From the NCBI RefSeq assembly GCF_041200175.1, contig NZ_CP165727.1:930001-994000 (forward strand): a stretch of DNA of 64,000 nucleotides, given 5' to 3'. Below the pieces are notes generated by a model. That model was not told the origin of the DNA, did not search any database, and saw only the letters and a list, made by a program, of their open reading frames with translations. The stretch comes from Streptomyces sp. R33. Lineage in GTDB: Bacteria > Actinomycetota > Actinomycetes > Streptomycetales > Streptomycetaceae. The position numbers and the translations under genes are program-made. Shown here one piece after another: positions 17,068-26,950 of the stretch. Each line of letters starts with the position of its first letter. Within the stretch, counting starts at the first letter, position 1.

Positions 17068-17315
17068 CCGCCATTCCCGCGCCGCGCACGGAGCAGCAGC
17101 GGTACGAGCCCGCCGAGGGGCTGCGGGCCCACTCCGCGGCGCTGCTCCGGCACGCGGAGCGGCTGAGGGCGGGGGCCGTGGCGCTGGACTGGAAGGGTCC
17201 GCAGGCCGAGGCCTTCCGGTGGCGGATCGAGGCCCTGGCCGACCGCTGCGCGACGGCGGCGGCCGGCCTGGCCCGGTCCGCGGAGCAACTGGACGCGGCC
17301 GCACGCACCCGCTGA
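17064..17315 (+). CDS. Small WXG100-like protein
   Basis: An 83-residue, mostly helical protein with a central W-K-G turn (ALDWKGPQAEAFRWR) flanked by two amphipathic helices, the pattern of ESX/type VII WXG100 proteins. The GTG start overlaps the dioxygenase stop, so it is translated as part of that operon. No EccC, EccD or other secretion gene is in the window. It could be a dimeric partner of the dioxygenase or lipase, or a secreted adaptor; the sequence does not decide. I recognise the fold pattern, not a specific family. Confidence 0.65.
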   Translation: MTAIPAPRTEQQRYEPAEGLRAHSAALLRHAERLRAGAVALDWKGPQAEAFRWRIEALADRCATAAAGLARSAEQLDAAARTR

Positions 17316-17324
17316 CGGCGGCGC

Positions 17325-17681
17325 TCAGACCCGGCGGTGGCCCGGGCTGCCGGGCCCGGCTGCGGCGAGCGCCTCGGCGACGAGGCGCCGCAGGTGCTCG
17401 TCGGTCAGGGCGTAGACCACGCGGCGGCCCTCCTTGCGGGTGGTCACCAGCCCCGACATCCGCAGCCGGGCCAGGTGCTGGCTGACGGCCGGCCGGGCCG
17501 CTCCCACCGCCGCGGCCAGGGTGCCGACATCGGCCTCCTCCGAGGCCAGGGTGTGCAGGAGGGCGAGGCGGGTGCGGTCGGCCAGCAGGCCCAGGATCCC
17601 CGCCGCGGCCTCGAACGCCGGCGGGCCCGGTTCTTGCGGGTGCGAACCCTGCGCAGGTGACAGGTGCATGCGTGCGCTCAT
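17325..17681 (-). CDS. ArsR-family metal-responsive repressor
   Basis: A 118-residue winged-helix protein with the ArsR core AGILGLLADRTRLALLHTL, the recognition helix ARPAVSQHLARLRMSGLV and the wing TRKEGRRVVYAL. It is divergent from a CDF efflux gene, which it probably represses through the palindrome at 17699-17716. A DEH triad (ALTDEHLRRL) sits where alpha5 zinc/nickel/cobalt sensors place Asp-x-His, but the second ligand pair expected about ten residues on is missing, so the metal is uncertain. The ATG at 17681 is chosen; one at 17669 is possible. It converges with the WXG100-like gene with nine bases between stops. Confidence 0.88.
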   Translation of the reverse strand: MSARMHLSPAQGSHPQEPGPPAFEAAAGILGLLADRTRLALLHTLASEEADVGTLAAAVGAARPAVSQHLARLRMSGLVTTRKEGRRVVYALTDEHLRRLVAEALAAAGPGSPGHRRV

Positions 17682-17698
17682 ACGCACACAATAGGCGG

Positions 17699-17716
17699 GT
17701 GGACGCGTGCGTCCAC
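17699..17716. promoter_or_regulatory. Putative ArsR operator
   Basis: GTGGACGC and GCGTCCAC flank a central GT: an 18-base inverted repeat with perfect arms, between the divergent ArsR and CDF genes and 18 bases from the ArsR start. It is the only strong dyad in this gap. Confidence 0.7.
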
Positions 17717-17751
17717 CCTGCCCTGTCGTCCTCGTCGGAAGCGAGCGCGCT

Positions 17752-18780
17752 GTGAGCCACCACCACGAGCACCACCACGGGTCGTTCCGGGCGCGGCTGC
17801 GGCACCGGCGCTCGCACCTCGCGCACGCGTTCACCCCGCACGGCCACGCGGCGTCCGACAAGGTCGACCCGGCGCTGGAGACCTCCCGCCAGGGCATGCG
17901 CACGCTGTGGCTGTCCCTGGGCGTCCTGGGCCTGACCACGGCCGTCCAGGCCGGCGTCGTCGCCGTGTCCGGGTCGGTGGCCCTGCTCGGCGACACCGTC
18001 CACAACGCCGCCGACGCACTGACCGCCGTACCCCTCGGCATCGCCTTCGTCCTCGGCCGGCGCGCGGCGAACCGCCGCTACACCTACGGCTACGGGCGCG
18101 CCGAGGACCTGGCCGGCATCGTCGTCGTCCTCACCATCGCCGCCTCCTGCGCCCTGGCCGGCTACCAGGCCGTGGACCGGCTCCTGCACCCCCGCGAGAT
18201 CACCGGGCTGTGGGCCGTCGCGGGCGCCGCGGTGGTCGGTTTCCTCGGCAACGAGTGGGTGGCCCGGCTGCGGATCCGCACCGGCCGCCGGATCGGGTCC
18301 GCGGCGCTCGTCGCGGACGGGCTGCACGCCCGCACCGACGGGTTCACCTCCCTCGCCGTCCTGCTCGGCGCGGGCGGCACGGCGCTCGGCTGGAAGAGCG
18401 CCGACCCGATCGTCGGCCTGCTCATCACCGCGGCCATCCTCCTCGTGGTGCGGGATGCCGCCCGCGAGGTCTGCCGGCGCCTGATGGACTCGGTCGATCC
18501 GGCCCTGGTCGACACCGCGCACGACGCGCTGCTCGGCGTGAGCGGCGTACGGGGCACCGGGCAGGTCCGCATGCGGTGGATCGGGCACGCGCTGCGCGCC
18601 GAAGCAGACATCGTCGTCGACCCGCACCTCACGGTGGTGCAGGCACACGCCCTGGCCGTCGAAGCCGAGCACGCGCTCATCCACGCCGTTCCCCGGCTGA
18701 CCGCCGCCACCGTCCACATCGACCACACCGCCGACCGCGGCGACCCGCACGCGGTCCTCGCGCACCACGGCGGCCGGTGA
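17752..18780 (+). CDS. Cation diffusion facilitator (CDF) metal efflux transporter
   Basis: A 342-residue CDF protein. A histidine-rich head (SHHHEHHHGS) is followed by six transmembrane segments. The paired metal-site motifs are HNAADALTAVPL in TM2 and LHARTDGFTSLAVL in TM5, and a cytoplasmic ferredoxin-like C-terminal domain (RVRMRWIGHALRAEADIVVD-like) follows. It exports a divalent metal such as Zn, Co or Ni in exchange for protons. Start chosen at GTG 17752 with GGAAGCGAG upstream; GTG 17707 is in frame but lies in the operator region. Control is probably by the divergent ArsR protein. Confidence 0.9.
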   Translation: MSHHHEHHHGSFRARLRHRRSHLAHAFTPHGHAASDKVDPALETSRQGMRTLWLSLGVLGLTTAVQAGVVAVSGSVALLGDTVHNAADALTAVPLGIAFVLGRRAANRRYTYGYGRAEDLAGIVVVLTIAASCALAGYQAVDRLLHPREITGLWAVAGAAVVGFLGNEWVARLRIRTGRRIGSAALVADGLHARTDGFTSLAVLLGAGGTALGWKSADPIVGLLITAAILLVVRDAAREVCRRLMDSVDPALVDTAHDALLGVSGVRGTGQVRMRWIGHALRAEADIVVDPHLTVVQAHALAVEAEHALIHAVPRLTAATVHIDHTADRGDPHAVLAHHGGR

Positions 18781-18891
18781 GGAACGGACGACCGGACCGG
18801 TCAGGATTCGAGAAGCGCGGGCCCGGTGGCCGCGGCTAGCGTGGCCGTCATGGACGTCACCGTCTCCCACCCCGCGACTTCAGGAGCGACC

Positions 18892-19248
18892 ATGACCGGC
18901 TCTTCCACCCAGGGAATCAAGACCGTGCTGCATCCCGTCTCCGACCTGGCGAAGGCCAAGGCGGTCTACGCCGCGCTGCTCGGCGTGGAGCCGCAGGCCG
19001 ACTCGTCGTACTACGTCGGCTTCGAGGCCGAGGGCCAGCACATCGGACTGGTGCCGGGCGGCGGACCGCAGGGCATGACCTCGCCGGTGGCCTACTGGCA
19101 CGTGGCGGACATCGAGGCGAAGCTCGCCGAGGTGACCGCCGCGGGCGCCACCGTGAAGGAGCCCGCGCACGACGTCGGCGGCGGCCGCCTGGTGGCCACC
19201 TTCACCGACCCCGACGGCAACGTGCTCGGGCTCCTCCAGGACCGCTGA
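18892..19248 (+). CDS. VOC (glyoxalase fold) protein
   Basis: A 118-residue single-chain VOC protein: GIKTVLHPVSDLAKAKAVY and LLGVEPQADSSYYVGF form the first module, and VAYWHVADIEAKLAEV with TFTDPDGNVLGLLQ the second. The pattern His, Glu (HIGL, GLLQ) is incomplete as a metal site. An AGGAG site precedes ATG 18892; the frame is open further upstream but without a ribosome site. Single gene between the CDF and UvrA-like genes; substrate unknown. Confidence 0.85.
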   Translation: MTGSSTQGIKTVLHPVSDLAKAKAVYAALLGVEPQADSSYYVGFEAEGQHIGLVPGGGPQGMTSPVAYWHVADIEAKLAEVTAAGATVKEPAHDVGGGRLVATFTDPDGNVLGLLQDR

Positions 19249-19342
19249 GGACCGGACGTACGGGCCGGAAGCTGGTTGGATCGAGCCGGGCGACGAAGAC
19301 GGAGACCACGAAGGCGGCCTCCGCTGAGCAGATGGAGACACG

Positions 19343-21748
<2,406 letters not shown>

Positions 21749-21761
21749 CCCGGACCCGCAC

Positions 21762-21792
21762 CGCCCGCCCGGCTCTCGGAGCCGGGCGGGCG
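21762..21792. terminator. Strong hairpin terminator after the UvrA-like gene
   Basis: A perfect 14-base-pair GC stem (21762-21775 with 21779-21792) and a three-base loop begin 14 bases after the stop codon. It separates the UvrA-like gene from the next transcript. Confidence 0.8.
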
Positions 21793-21956
21793 CGCGTCAG
21801 CGGCGTGTATGGACTCGGCCCTTTTCCGTCAAGGTCGCGTCAGGGACCGGCGCGGAGGACGGGCGGGCGGGGATAGCTTCGGTGTCGCGCCCCGGACTGC
21901 CTCCCCGCACTCGGGGCGTCACCCGTCGCTGCTTGCGGTTCCTCAGGGAGGGCCCC

Positions 21957-22319
21957 ATGTGTCTGTTCCGGTACGAAGACGATCCCGAGCCCGAGGAACG
22001 GGTCCCGGCCGGGCTCCTGTACGTGCCCGTCCGGCCGGGAAGCGGAGCCGGGGCCGTGATCCGGCTGTTCCGTACTCCGCTGGGCGCCCGTACGGCCGTC
22101 GGATTCACCAGTACGGGGCGGCTGGCCGCCACGCTCGGCGAGGGTCAGGGCTGGATCCGGCTGTCGGAGTCGGTGCTGCGTGAGCTGTGCGTGCCGCTCG
22201 GCGCGAGCCTGATCACCGTCGACCCGACGCTGTCTGCTGCGGCGGCCGCTCCGGCGGCTGCTCCGGCGGCTGCGGCCGCGCCGCTCCAGCCGGGCCGGCT
22301 CCCGGTCCAGGCCGTCTGA
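21957..22319 (+). CDS. SAV_915-like family protein
   Basis: A 120-residue protein with a globular core (LLYVPVRPGSGAGAVIRLF, TAVGFTSTGRLAATLGEGQ) and an Ala/Pro-rich tail. The core, including the AVGFTS strand and the closing VPLGASLITVDP, matches the SAV_915 family of uncharacterised Streptomyces proteins, related to SseB-type folds. A GGGAGGG site precedes ATG 21957. It ends 13 bases before the decarboxylase gene, so the two are probably co-transcribed. Function unknown. Confidence 0.7.
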   Translation: MCLFRYEDDPEPEERVPAGLLYVPVRPGSGAGAVIRLFRTPLGARTAVGFTSTGRLAATLGEGQGWIRLSESVLRELCVPLGASLITVDPTLSAAAAAPAAAPAAAAAPLQPGRLPVQAV

Positions 22320-22332
22320 GGGGGAGAGTTCC

Positions 22333-23667
22333 ATGACCACTGCCACTCTGTCCGAGATCGCCGCGGGCGCGGACGAGCTGTCCGTCTGGCCGGCATCGAC
22401 GACCCGTCTCCCGCACGGCGGCCTCGCCGTCGGCGGGGTCTCGCTGGCCGAGATCGCCGACCGCTTCGACACCCCCGCCTACGTACTGGACGAGGGCGAG
22501 GTGCGCGCCCGTTGCCGCACCTACCGCGATGCCTTCCCCGACGCAGAAGTCCTCTACGCCGCCAAGGCCTTCCTCTCCCGCGCCATGGCCCACCGCATCG
22601 CCGAGGAAGGCCTCGGTCTCGACGTCTGCTCGGCCGGCGAACTCGAACTCGCCGTCACCGCCGGGTTCCCGCCGGAGCGCATCCTCCTGCACGGCAACGC
22701 CAAATCGCCCCGCGACATCGACACCGCACTGCGCCTCGGCGTCGGCCGGATCGTCATCGACAGCCCCTCCGAGATCGCCCGCCTCGCCGCCGCCGTCGGC
22801 CCGAACGGACACCAGAAGGTCCTGGTCCGCGTGGTGCCCGGCATCTCGGCCGGCGGCCACGAGAAGATCCGCACCGGCACCGACGGTCAGAAGTTCGGCT
22901 TGTCCCTCACCGACGGCTCCGCCCAGCACGCCATCACCCGCATCCTCGGCCAGCCCCCGCTCGAACTCGTCGGCCTGCACTGCCACATCGGCTCCCAGAT
23001 CACCGACGCGAAGCCGTACCTCTGCGCCCTGCGCCGCATGGTGGGCCTCATGGCCCGCATCCGCGACACCCACGGCATCGCGCTCCCCGAGCTCGACATG
23101 GGCGGCGGCCACGGCATCGCCTACCGCCCCGGAGAGCCCGCACTCGACCTCACCACCCTCGCGCGCCGGCTCCGCGCCGAGCTCGTGGCGAGCTGCGCAG
23201 CGGCCGGACTTGCCGTCCCCCGCCTCACCATCGAACCCGGCCGTGCCATCGTCGGCCCCGCCGGAGTGGCCCTCTACCGTGTCCTCGCCGTGAAACGCAC
23301 CGGGGAGCGGGTGTTCGTGGCCGTCGACGGCGGCATGAGCGACAACCCCCGCCCGGCCCTCTACGGGGCGCGCTACGCACCCCGCCTCATCGGCCGCCAC
23401 TCCACCGCCGAACCCCACGCCGCCACCGTCGTCGGCCGCCACTGCGAGGCGGGAGACGTCCTCGCCGCCGACGTCGAACTCCCCGGCGACATCCACCCCG
23501 GAGACCTCCTCGCCGTGCCCGTGGCCGGGGCCTACCAGCAGTCCATGGCGTCGGGCTACAACATGGTCGGCCGCCCCCCGGTCGTCGCGGTCGACGACGG
23601 CACGGCCCGGCTCCTCGTACGCCGCGAGACCCTCGACGACTTCCGCCGCCGCGACATCGGCGACTAG
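22333..23667 (+). CDS. PLP-dependent diaminopimelate decarboxylase-like enzyme (fold type III)
   Basis: A 444-residue alanine-racemase-fold decarboxylase. The PLP lysine is in VLYAAKAF (about Lys78). GLHCHIGSQ, LDMGGGHG and IEPGRAIVG bind the phosphate and substrate, and GAYQQSMASGYN closes the active site at the dimer interface. It looks catalytically complete. The housekeeping lysA of Streptomyces normally sits with argS, hom and thrC; none is here, so this is a second, orphan copy. Its substrate could be meso-diaminopimelate or a related amino acid. A GGGGAGAG site precedes the ATG. Confidence 0.85.
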   Translation: MTTATLSEIAAGADELSVWPASTTRLPHGGLAVGGVSLAEIADRFDTPAYVLDEGEVRARCRTYRDAFPDAEVLYAAKAFLSRAMAHRIAEEGLGLDVCSAGELELAVTAGFPPERILLHGNAKSPRDIDTALRLGVGRIVIDSPSEIARLAAAVGPNGHQKVLVRVVPGISAGGHEKIRTGTDGQKFGLSLTDGSAQHAITRILGQPPLELVGLHCHIGSQITDAKPYLCALRRMVGLMARIRDTHGIALPELDMGGGHGIAYRPGEPALDLTTLARRLRAELVASCAAAGLAVPRLTIEPGRAIVGPAGVALYRVLAVKRTGERVFVAVDGGMSDNPRPALYGARYAPRLIGRHSTAEPHAATVVGRHCEAGDVLAADVELPGDIHPGDLLAVPVAGAYQQSMASGYNMVGRPPVVAVDDGTARLLVRRETLDDFRRRDIGD

Positions 23668-23676
23668 CGAGAGGGG

Positions 23677-23712
23677 CGGGAACCGGCCGGTCCGCCGACC
23701 GACCGGTTCCCG
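23677..23712. terminator. Hairpin after the decarboxylase gene
   Basis: Ten-base arms (23677-23686 and 23703-23712) enclose a 16-base loop that can itself pair through GGTC/GACC. It starts ten bases after the stop codon. Confidence 0.7.
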
Positions 23713-23791
23713 GTCCGATCGCCGGCAGCGGGCCTCCGGGCCACCATGGAGGCAGATCGCTCGTACGGGGGACCCCGCCCGGGAGGCGCCG

Positions 23792-25423
23792 ATGGTGCAC
23801 ACCGATGGAGCAGCTGCGGACGTCCTGGTGGCAGGCGCCGGCCCGGTCGGGCTGACGGCGGCCGCCGAGCTGCGGCGGCGGGGGATCGCCTGCCGGATCG
23901 TCGACCGGCTCCCGGCGAGGCTGCCGTACGCGAAGGCGGTGGGGATCCAGCCGCGGACCCTGGAGATCTGGGACCGGATGGGCTTCGTGCAGACCGCCCT
24001 CGAGGCAGCCGTCCCGATGCGCGGGCAACTGACGTACGTGAACGGCGTGGAGCAGCCCCGGCTCGACCTGGTGCTGCCGCCGGAGGTGCCGTACGGATTC
24101 GCCGCGCTGCCGCAGTACGAAACCGAGCGGATCATCGAGGAGTTCCTGGAGCGCTTCGGTACGCGCATCGAGCGGGGCACCGAGCTCGTGTCGTTCGTCC
24201 AGGACGCGGACGGGGTGACCAGCCGGCTCACCACTCCCCACGGGGAGGAGGAGGTCAGGACCCGCTTCCTGGTGGGCTGCGACGGCGCGCACAGCATCGT
24301 CCGCAAGGGGCTCGGCCTGACCTTCGAGGGAGGCGCCTTCCCCGAGGAGTACATGCTCGCCGACGTGGAGGTCGACTGGGACCTGCCGTACGCGTACGGG
24401 GTGCGGGCCATGCACCACGACGCCTCGGGCGCCGTCGACGACGTGCTGGTGTGCATCCCGCTGCCGGGCGACCGCCGCTACCGGGTGTCGATGATGGTGC
24501 CGCCCGAGCTCTCCGCCGCTCCGCCCGAGGGCGGCGACGGGGTGGTGCACGGCCTGGAGGGCAGCCGCGCCCCCGAACTCGCCCATGTCCAGGCGGCCTT
24601 GGCCCGGCTGTCGCCGCAGCCCACCACCGCGTCGGCCATGCGCTGGTCGTCCGTGTTCCGGATCAGCCACCGGCTGGTGGACCGGTACGGGCACGGGCGG
24701 GTCTTCGTGGCCGGCGACGCGGCGCACATCCATCCGCCGACCGGCGCGCAGGGCATGAACACCGGGATCCAGGACGCCTGGAACCTGGCCTGGAAGCTGG
24801 CGCTGGCCGTGGAGGGGGCCGCGGCTCCGGGGCTGGTCGCGAGTTACGACGCCGAGCGCCGACCGGTGGGCGAGGAGGTCGTCGGCCGTACCGTCCGGCA
24901 CGCAGCCGAGGGCGTCCAGGCGGATCCGGAGGACGCGCAGACGCTGATGCAGCGCCAGGCCCAGCTGCTCGTCGGCTACCGGGGCAGCCCCGTGGTGCAG
25001 CGGGCGGACGCCGGCGCGGGCGACGGGCCGCAGCCCGGCGACCGGGCGCCGGACTGCGGCGGGCTCACCGGGGACATCGCCGCCTATGCGCTGCGGCTGT
25101 ACGACCTGCTGCGCGGCCGCGAGCACGTGCTGCTGCTGTACGGGCCCGGCCCGGCGCTGGACGGCCTCGCCGAACTCACGTCCGCGGTTCGGGGCTTCGC
25201 AACGGGCCGGGTCGGGGTGTGCGCGATCCTCACGGACACCGAGGCGGACCGGCCGGCGCCGGTGCCCGTGTACCGGGACGGCCGGGGCGAGTTCGCCCGG
25301 ATGTACGGGGTACGGGAGCCGGCGGCGTTCGTGGTCCGGCCGGACGGTTACCTCGGCGCCAGGCTGTGCCCGCCGACCGCTGCGGGGCTGCTCGCCCACT
25401 TCTCGGCCGTGTTCGCGGGCTGA
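23792..25423 (+). CDS. FAD-dependent aromatic hydroxylase (PheA/TfdB family)
   Basis: A 543-residue flavin monooxygenase. GAGPVGLTAAAELRRRG is the N-terminal FAD motif, GCDGAHSIVRK the DG motif, and GDAAHIHPPTGAQGMNTGIQD the second FAD motif. The last 130 residues form the thioredoxin-like domain of phenol-hydroxylase-type enzymes. NAD(P)H-dependent hydroxylation of an aromatic or polyketide-like compound is expected; no pathway genes are adjacent. Its last 76 bases overlap the 3' end of the convergent DUF4386 gene. Confidence 0.87.
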   Translation: MVHTDGAAADVLVAGAGPVGLTAAAELRRRGIACRIVDRLPARLPYAKAVGIQPRTLEIWDRMGFVQTALEAAVPMRGQLTYVNGVEQPRLDLVLPPEVPYGFAALPQYETERIIEEFLERFGTRIERGTELVSFVQDADGVTSRLTTPHGEEEVRTRFLVGCDGAHSIVRKGLGLTFEGGAFPEEYMLADVEVDWDLPYAYGVRAMHHDASGAVDDVLVCIPLPGDRRYRVSMMVPPELSAAPPEGGDGVVHGLEGSRAPELAHVQAALARLSPQPTTASAMRWSSVFRISHRLVDRYGHGRVFVAGDAAHIHPPTGAQGMNTGIQDAWNLAWKLALAVEGAAAPGLVASYDAERRPVGEEVVGRTVRHAAEGVQADPEDAQTLMQRQAQLLVGYRGSPVVQRADAGAGDGPQPGDRAPDCGGLTGDIAAYALRLYDLLRGREHVLLLYGPGPALDGLAELTSAVRGFATGRVGVCAILTDTEADRPAPVPVYRDGRGEFARMYGVREPAAFVVRPDGYLGARLCPPTAAGLLAHFSAVFAG

Positions 25424-26094
25424 ACGGGCCCGCTGAACCCCTTGGCGAGGAGCCGTACGGCCAAGGTCACCTCCCACGCGAACACCGGGAGGGCGGCGAG
25501 CGATCCGGCGACCGAGACCTGCTCGTAGAGGCCGAACAGCACGGCGGTCGCCGAGGCGCAGATGAGGGCGCCGCCGACCAGTCCCAGTACGGCGACGGGC
25601 CGCGGGACGAGCCGGGAGCGGTACATCAGACAGGCCAGGACGAGGGTGTTGGCGCCCAGGACGAAGTTGGGGCCGAAGAGGAACGTCCAGTCGTGGATCG
25701 CCACGAGCGTGTGGGCGGCCGTGACCAGGGACGGGGCGTCGGCGCCCGCCGCTCCCGCGGCGTCCCTGCGCAGCGTCACCACCGACAGCACGCTGATGAT
25801 GCCGACGACGATGACGGCGGCCTCCAGCAGCCGCCCGCAGACGTAGCCGAGCGCGGCGCCTTCGTTCTGCCTCCTGACGACCGGGTACAGGGCAACCCCG
25901 GTTCCCGTGACCGCCAGCGCGAGGACGAACTCGAACAGCGCCCCGAGGAACACCCGGGAGTCGGCGCCGGCGCCGAGGACGTAGTCGGCGTCGTGCAGCA
26001 CGGGGCCGTAGAGCGCGAGCCCGCCGATCGCGGCGGCCTCGGTGACGAGGAACAGCACACCCGTCACGACGGCGATTTTCCTGGTTGAGCTCAT
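25348..26094 (-). CDS. DUF4386 membrane protein
   Basis: A 248-residue protein with about six transmembrane segments (for example KIAVVTGVLFLVTEAAAIGG and FGPNFVLGANTLVLACLMY). The IHDWTFLFGPNF motif and topology match DUF4386. Function unknown. It is divergent from a TetR gene; two copies of a TetR-type operator lie between them, so it is probably the repressor's target. Its 3' end runs 76 bases into the convergent monooxygenase gene. AGAGGGG lies upstream of ATG 26094. Confidence 0.82.
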   Translation of the reverse strand: MSSTRKIAVVTGVLFLVTEAAAIGGLALYGPVLHDADYVLGAGADSRVFLGALFEFVLALAVTGTGVALYPVVRRQNEGAALGYVCGRLLEAAVIVVGIISVLSVVTLRRDAAGAAGADAPSLVTAAHTLVAIHDWTFLFGPNFVLGANTLVLACLMYRSRLVPRPVAVLGLVGGALICASATAVLFGLYEQVSVAGSLAALPVFAWEVTLAVRLLAKGFSGPVQPANTAEKWASSPAAVGGHSLAPR

Positions 26095-26115
26095 GCGGAA
26101 CCGACCCCTCTGCCT

Positions 26116-26134
26116 AGGTGTACGGCGTACACCT
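26116..26134. promoter_or_regulatory. TetR operator copy 1
   Basis: AGGTGTACG-G-CGTACACCT, a perfect 19-base dyad apart from the central base. It lies 22 bases from the DUF4386 start, with a second copy starting 31 bases away. Confidence 0.85.
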
Positions 26135-26146
26135 GAGCCGTACGTT

Positions 26147-26164
26147 AGGTGTACGCCGTACACT
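26147..26164. promoter_or_regulatory. TetR operator copy 2
   Basis: AGGTGTACGCCGTACACT repeats operator 1 with one arm slightly degraded. The two start 31 bases apart, about three helical turns, so dimers would bind on the same DNA face. It is 51 bases from the TetR ATG. Confidence 0.8.
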
Positions 26165-26215
26165 CGTCAAGCCGGGGATCCCGCCCGGGCACGGGCCACG
26201 AGGGAGCTGATCGAG

Positions 26216-26941
26216 ATGACCCCGCAGACGGAGGCAGCGCCCCGGGCGCCCCTGAGCAGGGGCCGGGTGCTGAGCGCCGCCGTCGCGCTGGCCGACGGCA
26301 TCGGCATCGAGGCCCTGAGCATGCGCAGGCTCGCCCAGGAGCTGGGCGTGGTGCCGATGGCGCTCTACAAGCACGTCGCCAACAAGGAACAGCTCCTGGA
26401 CGGCATGGTGGAGACCGTGGTGGGCGAGATCGACCCCCCGGCCCCCGGATCCCACTGGCAGGGGGCGGTCCGGCAGCGGATCCTCTCGGCGCGGGCGGCC
26501 CTGCTGGGGCACCCCTGGGCGGCTCAGGTGATCCGGTCACGCACCGGCCCGACCCCGGCGGTGCTCGCGTACATGGACTCGGTGATCGGGATGTTCCGCG
26601 GCGGCGGCTTCTCGGTCGATCTCACGCACCACGTGATGCATGCGCTGGGCAGCCGCGTGCTGGGCTTCACCCAGGAGCTGTTCGACGCCGCCGCCCCGGG
26701 CCCCGGTCCCGAGGGGCGGCCGGCCGTGCCCCCGGAGGCCGCGGCGGCCTACCCCCACGTCACGGAGCTGGCCATGGCCGCCGCCCACGACGGGGATTCC
26801 GTCGTGGGCGGCGGCTGTGACGATCAGTTCGAATTCGAGTTCGCGCTGGATCTGCTCCTGGACGGCTTCGAACGCCTCCGGGAGCAGGGCTGGACATCGA
26901 GCGCCCGGCGCTCGCGCTCGGGCGGTGGCCTGATCGCGTAG
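26216..26941 (+). CDS. TetR-family repressor (TetR_C_1 type)
   Basis: A 241-residue regulator. The N-terminal helix-turn-helix reads RVLSAAVALADGIGIEALS, then MRRLAQELGVVPMALYKHV. The ligand domain of about 150 residues, with THHVMHALGSRVLGFTQELF and FEFALDLLLDGFERL, resembles the tetracycline-repressor C-terminal family. It is divergent from DUF4386 with twin operators between them, implying autoregulation and control of that membrane protein. The ATG at 26216 has GAGGGAG upstream. It ends nine bases before the YrdC gene. Confidence 0.88.
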   Translation: MTPQTEAAPRAPLSRGRVLSAAVALADGIGIEALSMRRLAQELGVVPMALYKHVANKEQLLDGMVETVVGEIDPPAPGSHWQGAVRQRILSARAALLGHPWAAQVIRSRTGPTPAVLAYMDSVIGMFRGGGFSVDLTHHVMHALGSRVLGFTQELFDAAAPGPGPEGRPAVPPEAAAAYPHVTELAMAAAHDGDSVVGGGCDDQFEFEFALDLLLDGFERLREQGWTSSARRSRSGGGLIA

Positions 26942-26950
26942 GCTCGGCCA

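Noticed and set aside
9158..17315. A polyketide or peptide antibiotic gene cluster
   Set aside because: The oxidases and lipase are present, but there is no synthase, carrier protein, thiolation domain, pathway regulator or exporter.
15073..18870. A 1265-codon open frame on the minus strand across the dioxygenase, ArsR and CDF genes
   Set aside because: It is a GC-rich antisense shadow: its translation is low-complexity Arg/Gly/Pro/Ala, it has no recognisable domain, and it covers several well-supported genes on both strands.
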